DNA of 64,000 bases from an uncultured Bradyrhizobium sp. (GTDB lineage Bacteria > Pseudomonadota > Alphaproteobacteria > Rhizobiales > Xanthobacteraceae), in NCBI RefSeq assembly GCF_936943645.1, contig NZ_CAKZJO010000100.1:1-64000 (forward strand), given 5' to 3'. The stretch's first letter is position 1. Each line of letters opens with the position of its first letter. The notes under the pieces were generated by a model, which made no database searches, was not told the DNA's origin, and saw only the letters and a program-made list of their open reading frames with translations. Positions 8,440 through 16,784 of the stretch are shown here, one piece after another. The position numbers and the translations under genes were made by a program.

Positions 8440-9414
8440 ATGCCGATTGCCACGCCGCTGACGGAGTTGCTCGGGATCAGGCATCCGATCTTGTCGGCGC
8501 CCATGGACACGATCGCGGGCAGCCGGCTGACGCGCGCCGTCAGCGAGGCCGGCGGATTCGGCATCCTGGGTGGTGGATACGGTGACCGTGTCCGGCTTGA
8601 GACGGAGGCCGCGGAGCTGAAGGGCTTTGCGCCTTTCGGCATCGGCTTCATCACCTGGAGCCTGGCACGACAACCCGAGCTGCTCGACATCGCGCTCGAC
8701 GCTCGCCCGCAGGCCATCATGCTGTCATTCGGCGATCCCGCGCCATTCGCGCCGCGCATCAAGGCGCGCGGCGTACGACTGATCTGCCAGGTGCAGAGCG
8801 AGGACATGGCGAGGCAGGCGCTCGATGCCGGTGCGGAGATCCTGATCGCGCAGGGCACCGAAGCCGGCGGCCATGGCGCATCGCGCACCACGGTCGACAT
8901 CGTGCCTGCGATCGTCGATCTCGCGGCCGGACGTGTGCCGGTCGTCGCGGCCGGCGGGATTGCCGACGGCCGGGGCCTCGCCGCAATGATGATGCTGGGC
9001 GCATCCGGCGTCCTGATCGGCACCCGTTTCTACGCGAGCGTGGAGGCCAATGGTGCGCGCGAGGCCAAGGAGCGTATTCGTGCCGCCGGCGGCAATGACA
9101 CGGTGCGCGGCGTCATCTTCGATTGGTCGCGCAGCCTGTTCTGGCCGGCGCCCTTCACCGCGCGCTCGCTGGTCAACGATCACATCAGGCGCTGGACCGG
9201 CCGTGAGATCGAGCTCATGCAGCGCGCAAGCGAGGTCGCCGTCGAGTATGCTGCGGCGAAGGCCGCGGGCAATTTCGAGGTCGCCGCGGTCTTTGCCGGC
9301 GAGGCGGTCGGCCTGATTCATGATATTCCGCCCGCAGCCGAGATCGTCGAGCGGATTGCGGTTGAAGCTGAGCAGCTTCTTGCCGGGCGGCGCAACTCGG
9401 TGGTCGCGGCATAG
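8440..9414 (+). CDS. Nitronate monooxygenase family flavoprotein (first of a tandem pair)
   Basis: FMN-dependent TIM-barrel enzyme of the nitronate monooxygenase / 2-nitropropane dioxygenase family, 324 residues. Signatures: the N-terminal HPILSAPM, AQGTEAGGHGAS with the conserved active-site His, and the phosphate-binding AAGGIADGRGLAAMMMLGASGVLIGTRF. Start ATG 8440 is chosen because GGAGG lies 5 bases upstream; the longer open frame runs into the promoter region shared with LysR. Family members detoxify propionate-3-nitronate; the substrate here is not certain. It is divergent from a LysR gene and followed by a paralogue. Confidence 0.87.
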   Translation: MPIATPLTELLGIRHPILSAPMDTIAGSRLTRAVSEAGGFGILGGGYGDRVRLETEAAELKGFAPFGIGFITWSLARQPELLDIALDARPQAIMLSFGDPAPFAPRIKARGVRLICQVQSEDMARQALDAGAEILIAQGTEAGGHGASRTTVDIVPAIVDLAAGRVPVVAAGGIADGRGLAAMMMLGASGVLIGTRFYASVEANGAREAKERIRAAGGNDTVRGVIFDWSRSLFWPAPFTARSLVNDHIRRWTGREIELMQRASEVAVEYAAAKAAGNFEVAAVFAGEAVGLIHDIPPAAEIVERIAVEAEQLLAGRRNSVVAA

Positions 9415-9420
9415 AGTTCT

Positions 9421-9445
9421 TACCCTCCCCTGGAGGGGGAGGGTA
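9421..9445. repeat. Short palindromic hairpin, C/G-tract type
   Basis: A perfect 10-bp stem (TACCCTCCCC and its complement) with a 5-base loop sits 6 bases after the first NMO gene and 22 bases before the second. It could stabilise or attenuate the transcript between the two genes. The sequence type recurs between genes in Bradyrhizobium genomes as far as I recall; that recurrence was not checked. Confidence 0.6.
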
Positions 9446-9467
9446 AGAGAAACGAGAGAGAACAACC

Positions 9468-10544
9468 ATGTGGCCTGACCGTCGACTGATCGACCTTTTC
9501 AAGACCGAATTCCCGATCGTGCTGGCGCCGATGGCCGGTGTGATGGATGCGGAGCTGGTGATTGCGGCGGCGCAGGGCGGGGCGCTCGGCTCGCTCCCTT
9601 GCGCGATGATCTCGGCCGAAAAGGCGCGCGAGCAGGTCGGCCTGATCCGCCAGCGCGTCAAGGCGCCGGTCAACATGAACTTCTTCTGCCACACGCCGGT
9701 CGATCTGACGGCCGAGGCCGAAGCGCGCTGGAAGCAGCGGCTCACGGGCTATTACACCGAGCATGGTCTCGATCCCGCGGCGCCGATCGCGGCCGCGAAC
9801 CGCGCGCCGTTCGACGCGGCCTTCTGTGAGGTCGTCGAGGAGCTGAAGCCGGAAGTCGTCAGCTTCCATTTCGGCCTGCCCGAGCAGGCGTTGCTCAAGC
9901 GGGTGAAGGCGGCCGGCTGCATCGTGATCTCGTCGGCGACGACGGTGAAGGAGGCGGTCTGGCTCGAGCAGCACGGCGTCGATGCCGTGATCGCGCAAGG
10001 CGCGGAGGCGGGCGGCCATCGCGGCATGTTCCTGACCGACAAGATTTCCGAGCAGCCCGGCACCTTCGCGCTGGTGCCGCAGGTCGTCGATGCCGTGAAG
10101 GTGCCGGTGATCGCCTGCGGCGGCATTGCCGACGGACGCGGCATTGCCGCGGCCTTTGCACTCGGCGCCTCCGGCGTGCAGATCGGCAGCGCCTATCTGC
10201 GCTGTGCGGAGTCCAAGGTCAGCGCGGGCGGCCGCAAGGCGCTCGCCGAGGCGGGTGACGATTCCACCGTCATCACCAATGTCATGACCGGCCGTCCCGC
10301 GCGCGGGGTCCAGAACCGCCTGATGCGCGAGGCAGGCCCGGTCTCGCCGGATGCGCCGCCGTTTCCCCACGCCGCGACGGCGCTGGGGCCGCTCAAGGCG
10401 GCCGCCGAGAAGCAGGGCAGGGTGGATTTCACCAATCTGTGGGCTGGACAGGCCATCGCGCTGGGCCGTGAGGTCCCCGCGGCCGAATTGACCCGGGATC
10501 TCGCCAAAACGGCGCTTGCCCGCATGAAAGCGCTGGCCGGATAG
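9468..10544 (+). CDS. Nitronate monooxygenase family flavoprotein (second of a tandem pair)
   Basis: 358-residue paralogue of the preceding gene. Shared signatures are FPIVLAPMAGVMDAELV, AQGAEAGGHRGMF with the active-site His, and ACGGIADGRGIAAAFALGASGVQIGSAYL. It carries a longer N-terminal half (HTPVDLTAEAEARWKQRL) and is clearly divergent from its neighbour, so the pair probably differ in substrate rather than being a recent duplication. GAGAGA before the ATG is the likely ribosome-binding site. Co-regulation with the upstream copy by the LysR protein is plausible. Confidence 0.87.
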   Translation: MWPDRRLIDLFKTEFPIVLAPMAGVMDAELVIAAAQGGALGSLPCAMISAEKAREQVGLIRQRVKAPVNMNFFCHTPVDLTAEAEARWKQRLTGYYTEHGLDPAAPIAAANRAPFDAAFCEVVEELKPEVVSFHFGLPEQALLKRVKAAGCIVISSATTVKEAVWLEQHGVDAVIAQGAEAGGHRGMFLTDKISEQPGTFALVPQVVDAVKVPVIACGGIADGRGIAAAFALGASGVQIGSAYLRCAESKVSAGGRKALAEAGDDSTVITNVMTGRPARGVQNRLMREAGPVSPDAPPFPHAATALGPLKAAAEKQGRVDFTNLWAGQAIALGREVPAAELTRDLAKTALARMKALAG

Positions 10545-10636
10545 GCTGGCTACGCCGGTTGCGGCGCAAAACCGGCCTCTGCTATACGGCACTCAGGTTT
10601 TACCGTGCTGGGTTTTGCCGTGAGAGGCCATATATG

Positions 10637-10924
10637 ATGTCCGTCGACGCCGCTACCGTCCGCCGCATCGCGCATCTGGCGCGCATTGCGGTTTCCGAGG
10701 GCGAGGTTCCGCATCTGCAGGGCGAGCTCAATGCCATGCTCGCCTTCGTCGAGCAGCTCTCGGAGGTCAATGTCGAGGGCGTGGAGCCCATGACCTCGGT
10801 CACCCCGATGCAGATGAAGAAGCGGCAGGATGTGGTCGACGACGGCGAGATCGCTGACGATATCGTTGCCAACGCGCCCGCGACCGAAGGCCACTTCTTC
10901 CTGGTGCCGAAGGTCGTCGAGTAG
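10637..10924 (+). CDS. gatC: Asp-tRNA(Asn)/Glu-tRNA(Gln) amidotransferase subunit C
   Basis: 95-residue GatC, the small subunit that wraps round GatA and GatB in the amidotransferase making Gln-tRNA and Asn-tRNA from the mischarged forms. Recognised from MSVDAATVRRIAHLARIAV and the C-terminal FFLVPKVVE. Two ATGs lie side by side (10634 and 10637); GAGAGG upstream suits either, and I chose the second because family members begin MSVDxxTV. It heads a gatC-orf-gatA-orf-gatB cluster. Confidence 0.93.
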   Translation: MSVDAATVRRIAHLARIAVSEGEVPHLQGELNAMLAFVEQLSEVNVEGVEPMTSVTPMQMKKRQDVVDDGEIADDIVANAPATEGHFFLVPKVVE

Positions 10925-10947
10925 TCTTCAAGTCAGGACGTTGTCCG

Positions 10948-11160
10948 ATGTGCATGCTTTGCGACGATGAGAAGGCCTACCAGGCCTACATGAACTACCT
11001 CGACAAGATGGAGCGGCAGGGCAAGGCTGCCGACCCCAATGTCGCCGTCAATGCCGTGCTCGACGAGATCGAGGCCGCCGCGAATGCGGCCGCCAAAAAA
11101 GACGACCCGGCCAACGACAAGACCCTGTCTCCGTTCTTCTGCAGCCCGATCAATAAATGA
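10948..11160 (+). CDS. Small conserved hypothetical protein within the gat cluster
   Basis: 70 residues, starting MCMLCDDEKAYQAYMNYLDKM, with cysteines at positions 2 and 5 and another near the C-terminus (FFCSP). The middle is an Ala-rich predicted helix ending in a charged KKDDPANDK segment. It overlaps the gatA start (ATGA), so it is translationally coupled to gatA. I know of similar small genes in this position in Bradyrhizobium, but no function. The cysteine pattern could bind a metal; that is speculation. Confidence 0.75.
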   Translation: MCMLCDDEKAYQAYMNYLDKMERQGKAADPNVAVNAVLDEIEAAANAAAKKDDPANDKTLSPFFCSPINK

Positions 11161-12632
11161 CCGATTTGACATCGCTGACGCTCGCCGAGGCCCGCAAGGG
11201 TCTCGCCGACAAGACTTTCACGTCGCTCGAGCTGACCGACGCGCATCTTTCCGCGATCGAGAAAGCGCGCGTGCTCAACGCTTTCGTGATGGAGACGCCG
11301 GACCAGGCGCGCGCCATGGCGAAGGCCGTGGACGAGAAGATCGCCAGGGGCGAGGGCGGCCCGCTGGCCGGCATCCCGCTCGGCATCAAGGATCTGTTCG
11401 CGACCAAGGGCGTGCGCACCACGGCGTGCTCGAAGATCCTCGGCAATTTCGTGCCGACCTACGAGTCCACCGTGACCTCGCAGCTCTGGCGCGACGGGGC
11501 TGTGATGCTCGGCAAGCTCAACAATGACGAGTTCGCGATGGGCTCGGCCAACGAGACCTCGTGCTTCGGTCCCGTCGGCAATCCCTGGCGGCGCGAGGGC
11601 AGCAACACCACGCTGGTGCCGGGCGGCTCGTCCGGCGGCTCGGCCTCGGCGGTGGCGGCGCTGCTGTGCATGGGGGCGACCGCGACCGACACCGGCGGCT
11701 CGATCCGCCAGCCGGCGGCTTTCACCGCGACCGTCGGCATCAAGCCGACCTATGGACGCTGCTCGCGCTGGGGCATCGTCGCCTTTGCCTCCTCGCTCGA
11801 TCAGGCCGGTCCGATCGCACGCACCACGCGCGATGCCGCGATGCTGCTACGCTCGATGGCGGGTCATGATCCCAAGGACACCACCTCGGTCGACATTCCC
11901 GTGCCGGATTACGAGGCCGCCATCGGCAAGTCCGTGAAGGGCATGAAGATCGGCATTCCCAGGGAGTATCGTCTCGACGGCATGCCGGCCGAGATCGAGA
12001 AACTGTGGAGCGAGGGGGCGGCCTGGCTGAAGGCGGCGGGCGCCGAGCTCGTCGAAGTGTCGCTGCCGCACACCAAATACGCGCTGCCGGCTTATTATAT
12101 CGTGGCGCCGGCGGAGGCGTCGTCCAATCTCGCGCGCTATGACGGCGTCCGCTACGGCCTGCGTGAGCAGGGCAAGAGCATCAACGAGCTCTACGAGAAT
12201 ACCCGCGCCGAAGGTTTTGGCGCGGAGGTGCGCCGCCGCGTCATGATCGGCACCTATGTGCTCTCGGCCGGCTACTACGACGCCTATTATCTGCGCGCGC
12301 AAAAAGTGCGCACGCTGATCAAGAAGGATTTTGAGGATTGCTTCGCGAAGGGCATCGACGCGATCCTCACGCCGGCGACACCGTCGGCGGCCTTCGGCAT
12401 CGGCGAGAAGGGCGGCGCCGATCCCGTCGAGATGTATCTCAACGACATCTTCACGGTGACCGTGAACATGGCGGGCCTGCCGGGCATCGCCGTGCCATCA
12501 GGCAAGGACGCGCAAGGTCTGCCGCTCGGCCTGCAACTGATCGGCCGTCCCTTCGACGAGGAGACGCTGTTCTCGCTCGGCGAGGTGATCGAGCAGGCGG
12601 CCGGCCGCTTCACGCCCGCGAGGTGGTGGTGA
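11157..12632 (+). CDS. gatA: Asp-tRNA(Asn)/Glu-tRNA(Gln) amidotransferase subunit A
   Basis: 491-residue glutaminase subunit of the amidase-signature family; it releases ammonia from glutamine for transamidation by GatB. The Ser-cisSer-Lys triad is visible: Lys in IPLGIKDLFATKG, the cis-Ser in the Gly/Ser-rich PGGSSGGSASAVAA, and the nucleophile in TDTGGSIRQPAAF. The ATG overlaps the preceding stop by four bases, and its own stop overlaps the GTG of the next small gene. Confidence 0.96.
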   Translation: MTDLTSLTLAEARKGLADKTFTSLELTDAHLSAIEKARVLNAFVMETPDQARAMAKAVDEKIARGEGGPLAGIPLGIKDLFATKGVRTTACSKILGNFVPTYESTVTSQLWRDGAVMLGKLNNDEFAMGSANETSCFGPVGNPWRREGSNTTLVPGGSSGGSASAVAALLCMGATATDTGGSIRQPAAFTATVGIKPTYGRCSRWGIVAFASSLDQAGPIARTTRDAAMLLRSMAGHDPKDTTSVDIPVPDYEAAIGKSVKGMKIGIPREYRLDGMPAEIEKLWSEGAAWLKAAGAELVEVSLPHTKYALPAYYIVAPAEASSNLARYDGVRYGLREQGKSINELYENTRAEGFGAEVRRRVMIGTYVLSAGYYDAYYLRAQKVRTLIKKDFEDCFAKGIDAILTPATPSAAFGIGEKGGADPVEMYLNDIFTVTVNMAGLPGIAVPSGKDAQGLPLGLQLIGRPFDEETLFSLGEVIEQAAGRFTPARWW

Positions 12633-12925
12633 ATGTCGCCGGCTTCATCGCAAGCCTCGACAGCGCGGCACCCGCGCCGGAGCTGAACGCGCCGCTCACA
12701 GGTCTGTGGTGGGCCGCCAAGGGCGACTGGGATCAGGCACACAGGATTGTTCAGGACGACGGCAGCCGCGACGCGGCCTGGGTGCATGCCTATCTGCACC
12801 GCGTCGAAGGCGATCTCGGCAATGCCGGCTACTGGTACCGCCAGGCCGGCCAGGCGGCGGCAAAGGATTCATTGGAAGCGGAGTGGCAGCGGATCGTTGC
12901 CACGCTGCTCGGGAGCAAGACATGA
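12629..12925 (+). CDS. Small conserved hypothetical protein between gatA and gatB
   Basis: 98 residues from a GTG start that overlaps the gatA stop, preceded by GAGGTGG. The protein contains WWAAKGDWDQAHRIVQD, then AAWVHAYLHRVEGDLGNAGYWYRQAG, a TPR-like helical pattern (short helices with W, G and A at repeat positions). Similar proteins are widespread in bacteria and unassigned as far as I recall. Its stop overlaps the gatB ATG, so gatA, this gene and gatB form one translationally coupled run. Confidence 0.8.
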   Translation: MNVAGFIASLDSAAPAPELNAPLTGLWWAAKGDWDQAHRIVQDDGSRDAAWVHAYLHRVEGDLGNAGYWYRQAGQAAAKDSLEAEWQRIVATLLGSKT

Positions 12926-14400
12926 GCACGGCCACGCACAAGCTTCTCAAGGGCGCCACCGGTGAGTGGGAGATGGTCATCGGCATGGAGATCCATGCGC
13001 AGGTGACGTCGAAGTCGAAACTGTTCTCCGGTGCGTCCACCGCGTTCGGGGGCGAGCCGAACAGCCAGGTCTCGCTGGTCGACGTGGCGATGCCGGGCAT
13101 GCTGCCTGTGATCAACGAGGAATGCGTCAGACAGGCTGTCCGGACCGGGCTCGGTCTCAACGCGCAGATCAACCTGCGTTCGGTGTTCGACCGCAAGAAC
13201 TATTTCTATCCGGACCTGCCGCAGGGCTACCAGATCAGCCAGTACCAATCTCCGATCGTGGGCGAGGGCGAGGTGATCGTCGATCTCGACGGCGGCAAGA
13301 CCGCCACCATCGGGATCGAGCGGCTGCATCTGGAGCAGGATCCCGGCAAGATGCTGCACGACCGGTCGCCGTCGCTGTCCTACATCGATTTCAACCGCAG
13401 TGGCGTGGCGCTGATGGAGATTGTCTCGAAACCGGACATCCGCGACGCCGAGCAGGCCAAGGCCTATGTGACCAAGCTGCGCTCGATCATGCGCTACCTC
13501 GGCACCTGTGACGGCGACATGGAGAAGGGATCCTTGCGCGCCGATGTCAACGTGTCCGTGCGCAGGCCCGGGGCGCCGCTCGGCACCCGCTGCGAAATCA
13601 AGAACATGAACTCGATCACCTTCATCGGCCAGGCGATCGAGTATGAAGCGCGGCGCCAGATCGAGATCCTGGAGGATGGTGGGCAGATCGAGCAGGAGAC
13701 CCGTCGATTTGATCCCAACAAGGGCGAGACGCGCTCGATGCGGTCCAAGGAAGAGGCGCATGACTACCGCTACTTCCCCGATCCCGATCTCTTGCCGCTC
13801 GAGTTCAGCCAGGCGTTCGTCGACGAGCTGAAGGCGAAGCTGCCGGAGCTGCCGGACCAGAAGAAGACGCGCTTCGTCGCCGATCTCGGCCTGTCGGCCT
13901 ATGATGCGAGCGTGCTGGTCGCCGAGCGCGAGAGCGCGGTGTTCTACGAGACCGTGCTCGACAAGCTCGGCAACCGCGCGCGCGACGGCAAGATGGCGGC
14001 GAACTGGGTGATCAACGAGCTGTTCGGCCGTCTCAACAAGGAAGGCCGGGATATTACGGGCTCTCCTGTCAGCGCCGAGCAGCTCTCTTGCATCATCGAT
14101 CTGATCGGCGAGGGCACGATCTCGGGCAAGATCGCCAAGGATCTGTTCGAAATCGTCTGGCAGGAGGGCGGCGACCCCCGCGCGCTGGTCGAAAGCCGCG
14201 GCATGAAGCAGGTGACGGATCTTTCGGCGATCGAAAAGGTTGTCGACGACATTATCGCGGCCAATCCCGACAAGGCCGCGCAGGTGAAGGACAAGCCGCA
14301 GTCGCTCGGCTGGTTCGTCGGCCAGGTGATGAAGGCTTCGGGCGGCAAGGCGAACCCGCAGAGCGTCAACGACCTGCTCAAGTCCAAGCTCGGCGTCTGA
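12922..14400 (+). CDS. gatB: Asp-tRNA(Asn)/Glu-tRNA(Gln) amidotransferase subunit B
   Basis: 492-residue GatB, which activates the side-chain carboxylate of mischarged Glu-tRNA(Gln) or Asp-tRNA(Asn) and transfers ammonia. Signatures: VIGMEIHAQV at the N-terminus, DRKNYFYPDLPQGYQISQ, and the C-terminal YqeY-like tRNA-binding tail (GWFVGQVMKASGGKANP). ATG 12922 overlaps the stop of the preceding small gene; the longer open frame upstream is out of register with that gene and unlikely. A hairpin 16 bases after the stop ends the cluster. Confidence 0.96.
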   Translation: MSTATHKLLKGATGEWEMVIGMEIHAQVTSKSKLFSGASTAFGGEPNSQVSLVDVAMPGMLPVINEECVRQAVRTGLGLNAQINLRSVFDRKNYFYPDLPQGYQISQYQSPIVGEGEVIVDLDGGKTATIGIERLHLEQDPGKMLHDRSPSLSYIDFNRSGVALMEIVSKPDIRDAEQAKAYVTKLRSIMRYLGTCDGDMEKGSLRADVNVSVRRPGAPLGTRCEIKNMNSITFIGQAIEYEARRQIEILEDGGQIEQETRRFDPNKGETRSMRSKEEAHDYRYFPDPDLLPLEFSQAFVDELKAKLPELPDQKKTRFVADLGLSAYDASVLVAERESAVFYETVLDKLGNRARDGKMAANWVINELFGRLNKEGRDITGSPVSAEQLSCIIDLIGEGTISGKIAKDLFEIVWQEGGDPRALVESRGMKQVTDLSAIEKVVDDIIAANPDKAAQVKDKPQSLGWFVGQVMKASGGKANPQSVNDLLKSKLGV

Positions 14401-14415
14401 CGTCGCGCATTCGAA

Positions 14416-14453
14416 CGAGGTGACGGATACGTTTCGTCACCTCGCTTTCGTTC
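14416..14453 (+). terminator. Candidate terminator after gatB
   Basis: A perfect 10-bp stem (CGAGGTGACG and its complement) with a 9-base loop is followed by CTTTCGTTCC, a weak pyrimidine-rich tract. It lies directly after gatB and fits the end of the gat operon. Confidence 0.6.
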
Positions 14454-14967
14454 CTCGATGTGACGCTTGCGCGCATCCTCGGCATCAAACTTCATCCCGA
14501 TCAACTGTGATGCGACGACCGAATCGCCGCCACGCGATTCGCGAAAAACGGCGACTTGCACACGCTCCGATGAGCGCTTCCGCCGTTAAGCATGAAAATA
14601 ATTTCGTTGCCAAAATTCGCGACTCAGAGTCCGCGACTCGCCTTCGCGCGGCGGTCGAACGCTTCGCATCGTGCTTCATCGCTCCGACCATGCGTCATGC
14701 ATGCGCGCAGAATAACACTTGCTGCATAGAGTTTTTTGAAATCGCCGCGCTCGCCGACGTCGCTGCTGCGAGAAGCAATTGCAATCGCAGACGCGTGTCC
14801 CTGCGTGTCCGCAAATCAAACGCGGCTGGCGTACGCGCACTGCGTCGTCAACACTTCCTTAAGTGAGAAGATGTTTTTTTCGTCGTGTTGGTGTATTCGG
14901 GATTGGTGTGCAATCGATCCGCGACTGCATGCAGCGATTAAAGCCATCTCACACATCGGAGGGCAAC
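14454..14967. other. Gene-free stretch upstream of the lysine-rich peptide gene
   Basis: No frame here has convincing codon usage, homology or a ribosome-binding site. Base composition is lower in GC than the flanking genes, with short A/T runs around 14725-14745 and 14870-14882. It may hold the promoter or a long leader for the small Lys-rich peptide, or a small RNA; I cannot support either from the sequence alone. Confidence 0.4.
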
Positions 14968-15060
14968 ATGGCCAAGAAAGCGAAGAAGGCGAAGAAGGCG
15001 AAGAGCGCAGTGAAGAAGACTGCGAAGAAGACCCGCAAGGTCGCGAAGAAGAAGAAGTAA
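14968..15060 (+). CDS. 30-residue Lys/Ala-rich basic peptide (histone H1 tail-like)
   Basis: A very short gene with a strong ribosome-binding site (CGGAGGG, 4-5 bases before ATG). The product starts MAKKAKKAKKAK and ends TRKVAKKKK; apart from the initial Met it is almost only Lys and Ala with a few Val, Thr, Ser and Arg. The AKK repeat resembles C-terminal tails of bacterial H1-like nucleoid proteins. Nucleic-acid binding is a reasonable guess. The in-frame extension upstream lacks this composition and is rejected. Being so short it may be missed by gene callers. Confidence 0.65.
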   Translation: MAKKAKKAKKAKSAVKKTAKKTRKVAKKKK

Positions 15061-15076
15061 CTTCGACTTCTGAAGT

Positions 15077-15097
15077 TGCCGGCTCTCGCAGCCGGCA
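15077..15097 (+). terminator. Hairpin after the lysine-rich peptide gene
   Basis: A 7-bp perfect stem (TGCCGGC pairing with GCCGGCA) and a 7-base loop 16 bases after the stop. There is no T tract, so termination is uncertain. Confidence 0.35.
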
Positions 15098-15540
15098 CGT
15101 CATCAGCGCCTCCTAGAGGTTCTGGTCGACGATAGAGGGTGTCGGCGAGACATCAGGTCAACGGTCGGATCGTTCTCTTGACGGTCCGGCAGAAGAAACG
15201 AGTTTTCTTCGTTCGGTGCGGTTCTCCTTGCGGGGCTCCGCAATTTCACTAGCGGCCTTCGGGCCAACGTGAGATCTGGTCCTGACGTGTTCGCCGACGC
15301 CCTCGTTCTCTTGAAGCCGGGGTATTGCCGGCATTCCCTTTCCCGACATTGCTGATCTGACACGCGACGCGGTTGTGCTGCTTTGCTCGAACGGCCTTGG
15401 GGCTGGTTGAGGCTGTGGCTTGATTGCGCGCTGTGTGCGTGCCGCTTCCCCATTCCCGGTGTCACCGCCGGGCTCCGACCGGGCGACCCAGTAATCCGAG
15501 ACGGCGGTGATTGAATCGATAAGCTGCGGCGTACTGGATT

Positions 15541-15592
15541 CCCCGCCGGAGCCTGTCATCGGGCTCGCCAAAGGCGAGACCCGGTGGCGGGG
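15541..15592. repeat. Palindromic intergenic element (CCCCGCC family)
   Basis: A 52-bp imperfect palindrome starting CCCCGCCGGAGCCTGTC and ending ACCCGGTGGCGGGG, with a central CTCGCCAAAGGCGAG hairpin. A diverged copy in the opposite orientation is embedded in the element at 37270-37386. Translations of this repeat explain the long but spurious open frames here. The rest of 15098-15983 holds no gene I can support, apart from a doubtful 52-residue frame. Confidence 0.7.
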
Positions 15593-15672
15593 AATGACAG
15601 CATGGGCGCAGCCACGCCTTCGATCCGCCCCACACAACGTAACCACATGACGCGGGCCACCGTGCACGATGG

Positions 15673-15831
15673 TTATCGTTCTCCCAAAATTCTGCGGTAA
15701 ACAGAGTCTGACGAACTACAGAAGCGCCTGCAAATCAGGGATTTTTTGAAATCCCGGCGCAGGTTGCGCGCAGGCGCGTTTACGTCTGCTTCATCGCGAT
15801 ACTTAAACTGCCATTCAAATTTGCCCGCCAT
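15673..15831 (-). CDS. Doubtful 52-residue frame
   Basis: Starts MAGKFEWQFKYRDEADV, with GGAGG 5 bases before the ATG, and ends in a basic tail (RRILGER). Much of the 3' half lies over nested inverted repeats (GCGCCTGC with GCAGGCGC at 15724-15776, and a GGGATTT/AAATCCC hairpin inside). The repeats suggest a structured or regulatory region rather than a protein. I list it only because the ribosome-binding site is good. Confidence 0.22.
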   Translation of the reverse strand: MAGKFEWQFKYRDEADVNAPARNLRRDFKKSLICRRFCSSSDSVYRRILGER

Positions 15832-15983
15832 CATCGCCTCCAACAAGCCGGCAAACGGCAACGGGCACGAAGCCCTGGGGATGAGTTGAACAGTGCATGA
15901 TCCGGGGATGGGTCATGCACATCAGAATTGGACGGGAGCCGCGCTCGGGGGAACGAGGCGGCATAAGAAAAAGGGGATGCGTT

Positions 15984-16250
15984 ATGTTTCAGGGTACTTT
16001 CGATCTGGAGACCGCAACGCCGATCGACGCGAGCGCGCTGTCGGACGTGCTGTTCGAGCGCGGGATCTATTGGGCGAGCGGCCGCTCCGGCCTCGTCGAT
16101 CTCGTCGCCGCGCATAAATGGTTCAACCTCGCCGCGCTGAAGGGCCGCAAGGACGCGGTGGCCCTGCGCCAGGAAGTCGCGGGCCAGATGTCGGAAGCCG
16201 AGATCTCGGTCGCGCAGCGCGAGGCGAGGGCGTGGGTCTCCACCCACTGA
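15984..16250 (+). CDS. Small conserved protein, Sel1-repeat-like
   Basis: 88 residues with AHKWFNLAALKGRKDAVALRQ, which matches the core of a Sel1/TPR-like repeat (W-N-AA-G-A spacing), preceded by a segment MFQGTFDLETATPIDASAL. ATG 15984 is chosen because AAGGGGA lies 6 bases upstream; earlier in-frame starts add a Gly/Arg-rich stretch unlike the rest. A single Sel1 unit suggests protein-protein interaction; the partner is unknown. Confidence 0.72.
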   Translation: MFQGTFDLETATPIDASALSDVLFERGIYWASGRSGLVDLVAAHKWFNLAALKGRKDAVALRQEVAGQMSEAEISVAQREARAWVSTH

Positions 16251-16350
16251 ACCGAGAAGCGCATCCGCATCCACCCCCGTGTTCGCACGGGTGGGCCTGG
16301 TTGCGCTGAATCAAGCTTCTTCGTCGTGCCGCCACCTAGACCCGAGCGGC

Positions 16351-16560
16351 ATGAGCGATCCCGACACGAATGGACGATGGCTGCCGATTCAGATCGCGCC
16401 CGACGAGTGCGATTTGGAACTCGGGCGGCTCCACAAGACGGGGATCCTGCCGTGGACCTTTCCGTGCCGGCGCAGGTCCGGCGTCTGGTTCAACGTCTGG
16501 GCCGACGAGGCCGTGCTGATTTCGCCCTCGCATTGGCGGGTCTGGCGGTTCCACCGCTAA
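16351..16560 (+). CDS. Small conserved hypothetical protein
   Basis: 69 residues starting MSDPDTNGRWLPIQIAPDE, rich in Trp (six), with a PWTFPCRRRSG segment. It is not hydrophobic and has no recognised motif. Codon usage is normal for the genome, and I believe similar proteins exist in Bradyrhizobium. The ribosome-binding site is weak, so the start is uncertain. Confidence 0.55.
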   Translation: MSDPDTNGRWLPIQIAPDECDLELGRLHKTGILPWTFPCRRRSGVWFNVWADEAVLISPSHWRVWRFHR

Positions 16561-16691
16561 GACGCACACATATATAAGGACGGACGCGAATCGAACGCGC
16601 CGCGCCGATCCTTGCGCCAGGCTTTCGCAACAGCCGCGTTGCCGCTTTCAGGTGAAAGAACCCACAGATCTCGATTGATTCTGCTGCTGGG

Positions 16692-16784
16692 TGGCGGAGA
16701 GGGAGGGATTCGAACCCTCGATACAGCTTGAGACCGTATGACGCTTTAGCAAAGCGTTGCCTTCAGCCACTCGGCCACCTCTCC
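16692..16784 (-). tRNA. tRNA-Ser (anticodon GCU)
   Basis: A 93-base class II tRNA with encoded CCA. The acceptor stem GGAGAGG pairs perfectly with CCTCTCC, the D-arm begins TGGCCGAGTGG, the anticodon arm is ACGCT-TTGCTAA-AGCGT with GCT at positions 34-36, the long variable arm is present, and the T-arm contains GGTTCGAATCC. It reads AGC and AGU serine codons. Confidence 0.97.

Noticed and set aside
14420..14866. A 148-residue frame after gatB
   Set aside because: Starts within the gatB terminator, has no ribosome-binding site and odd composition.
15158..15667. A 169-residue minus-strand frame with RHRVSPLASPMTG
   Set aside because: That fragment is a translation of the palindromic CCCCGCC-family element, which is common in spurious annotations.
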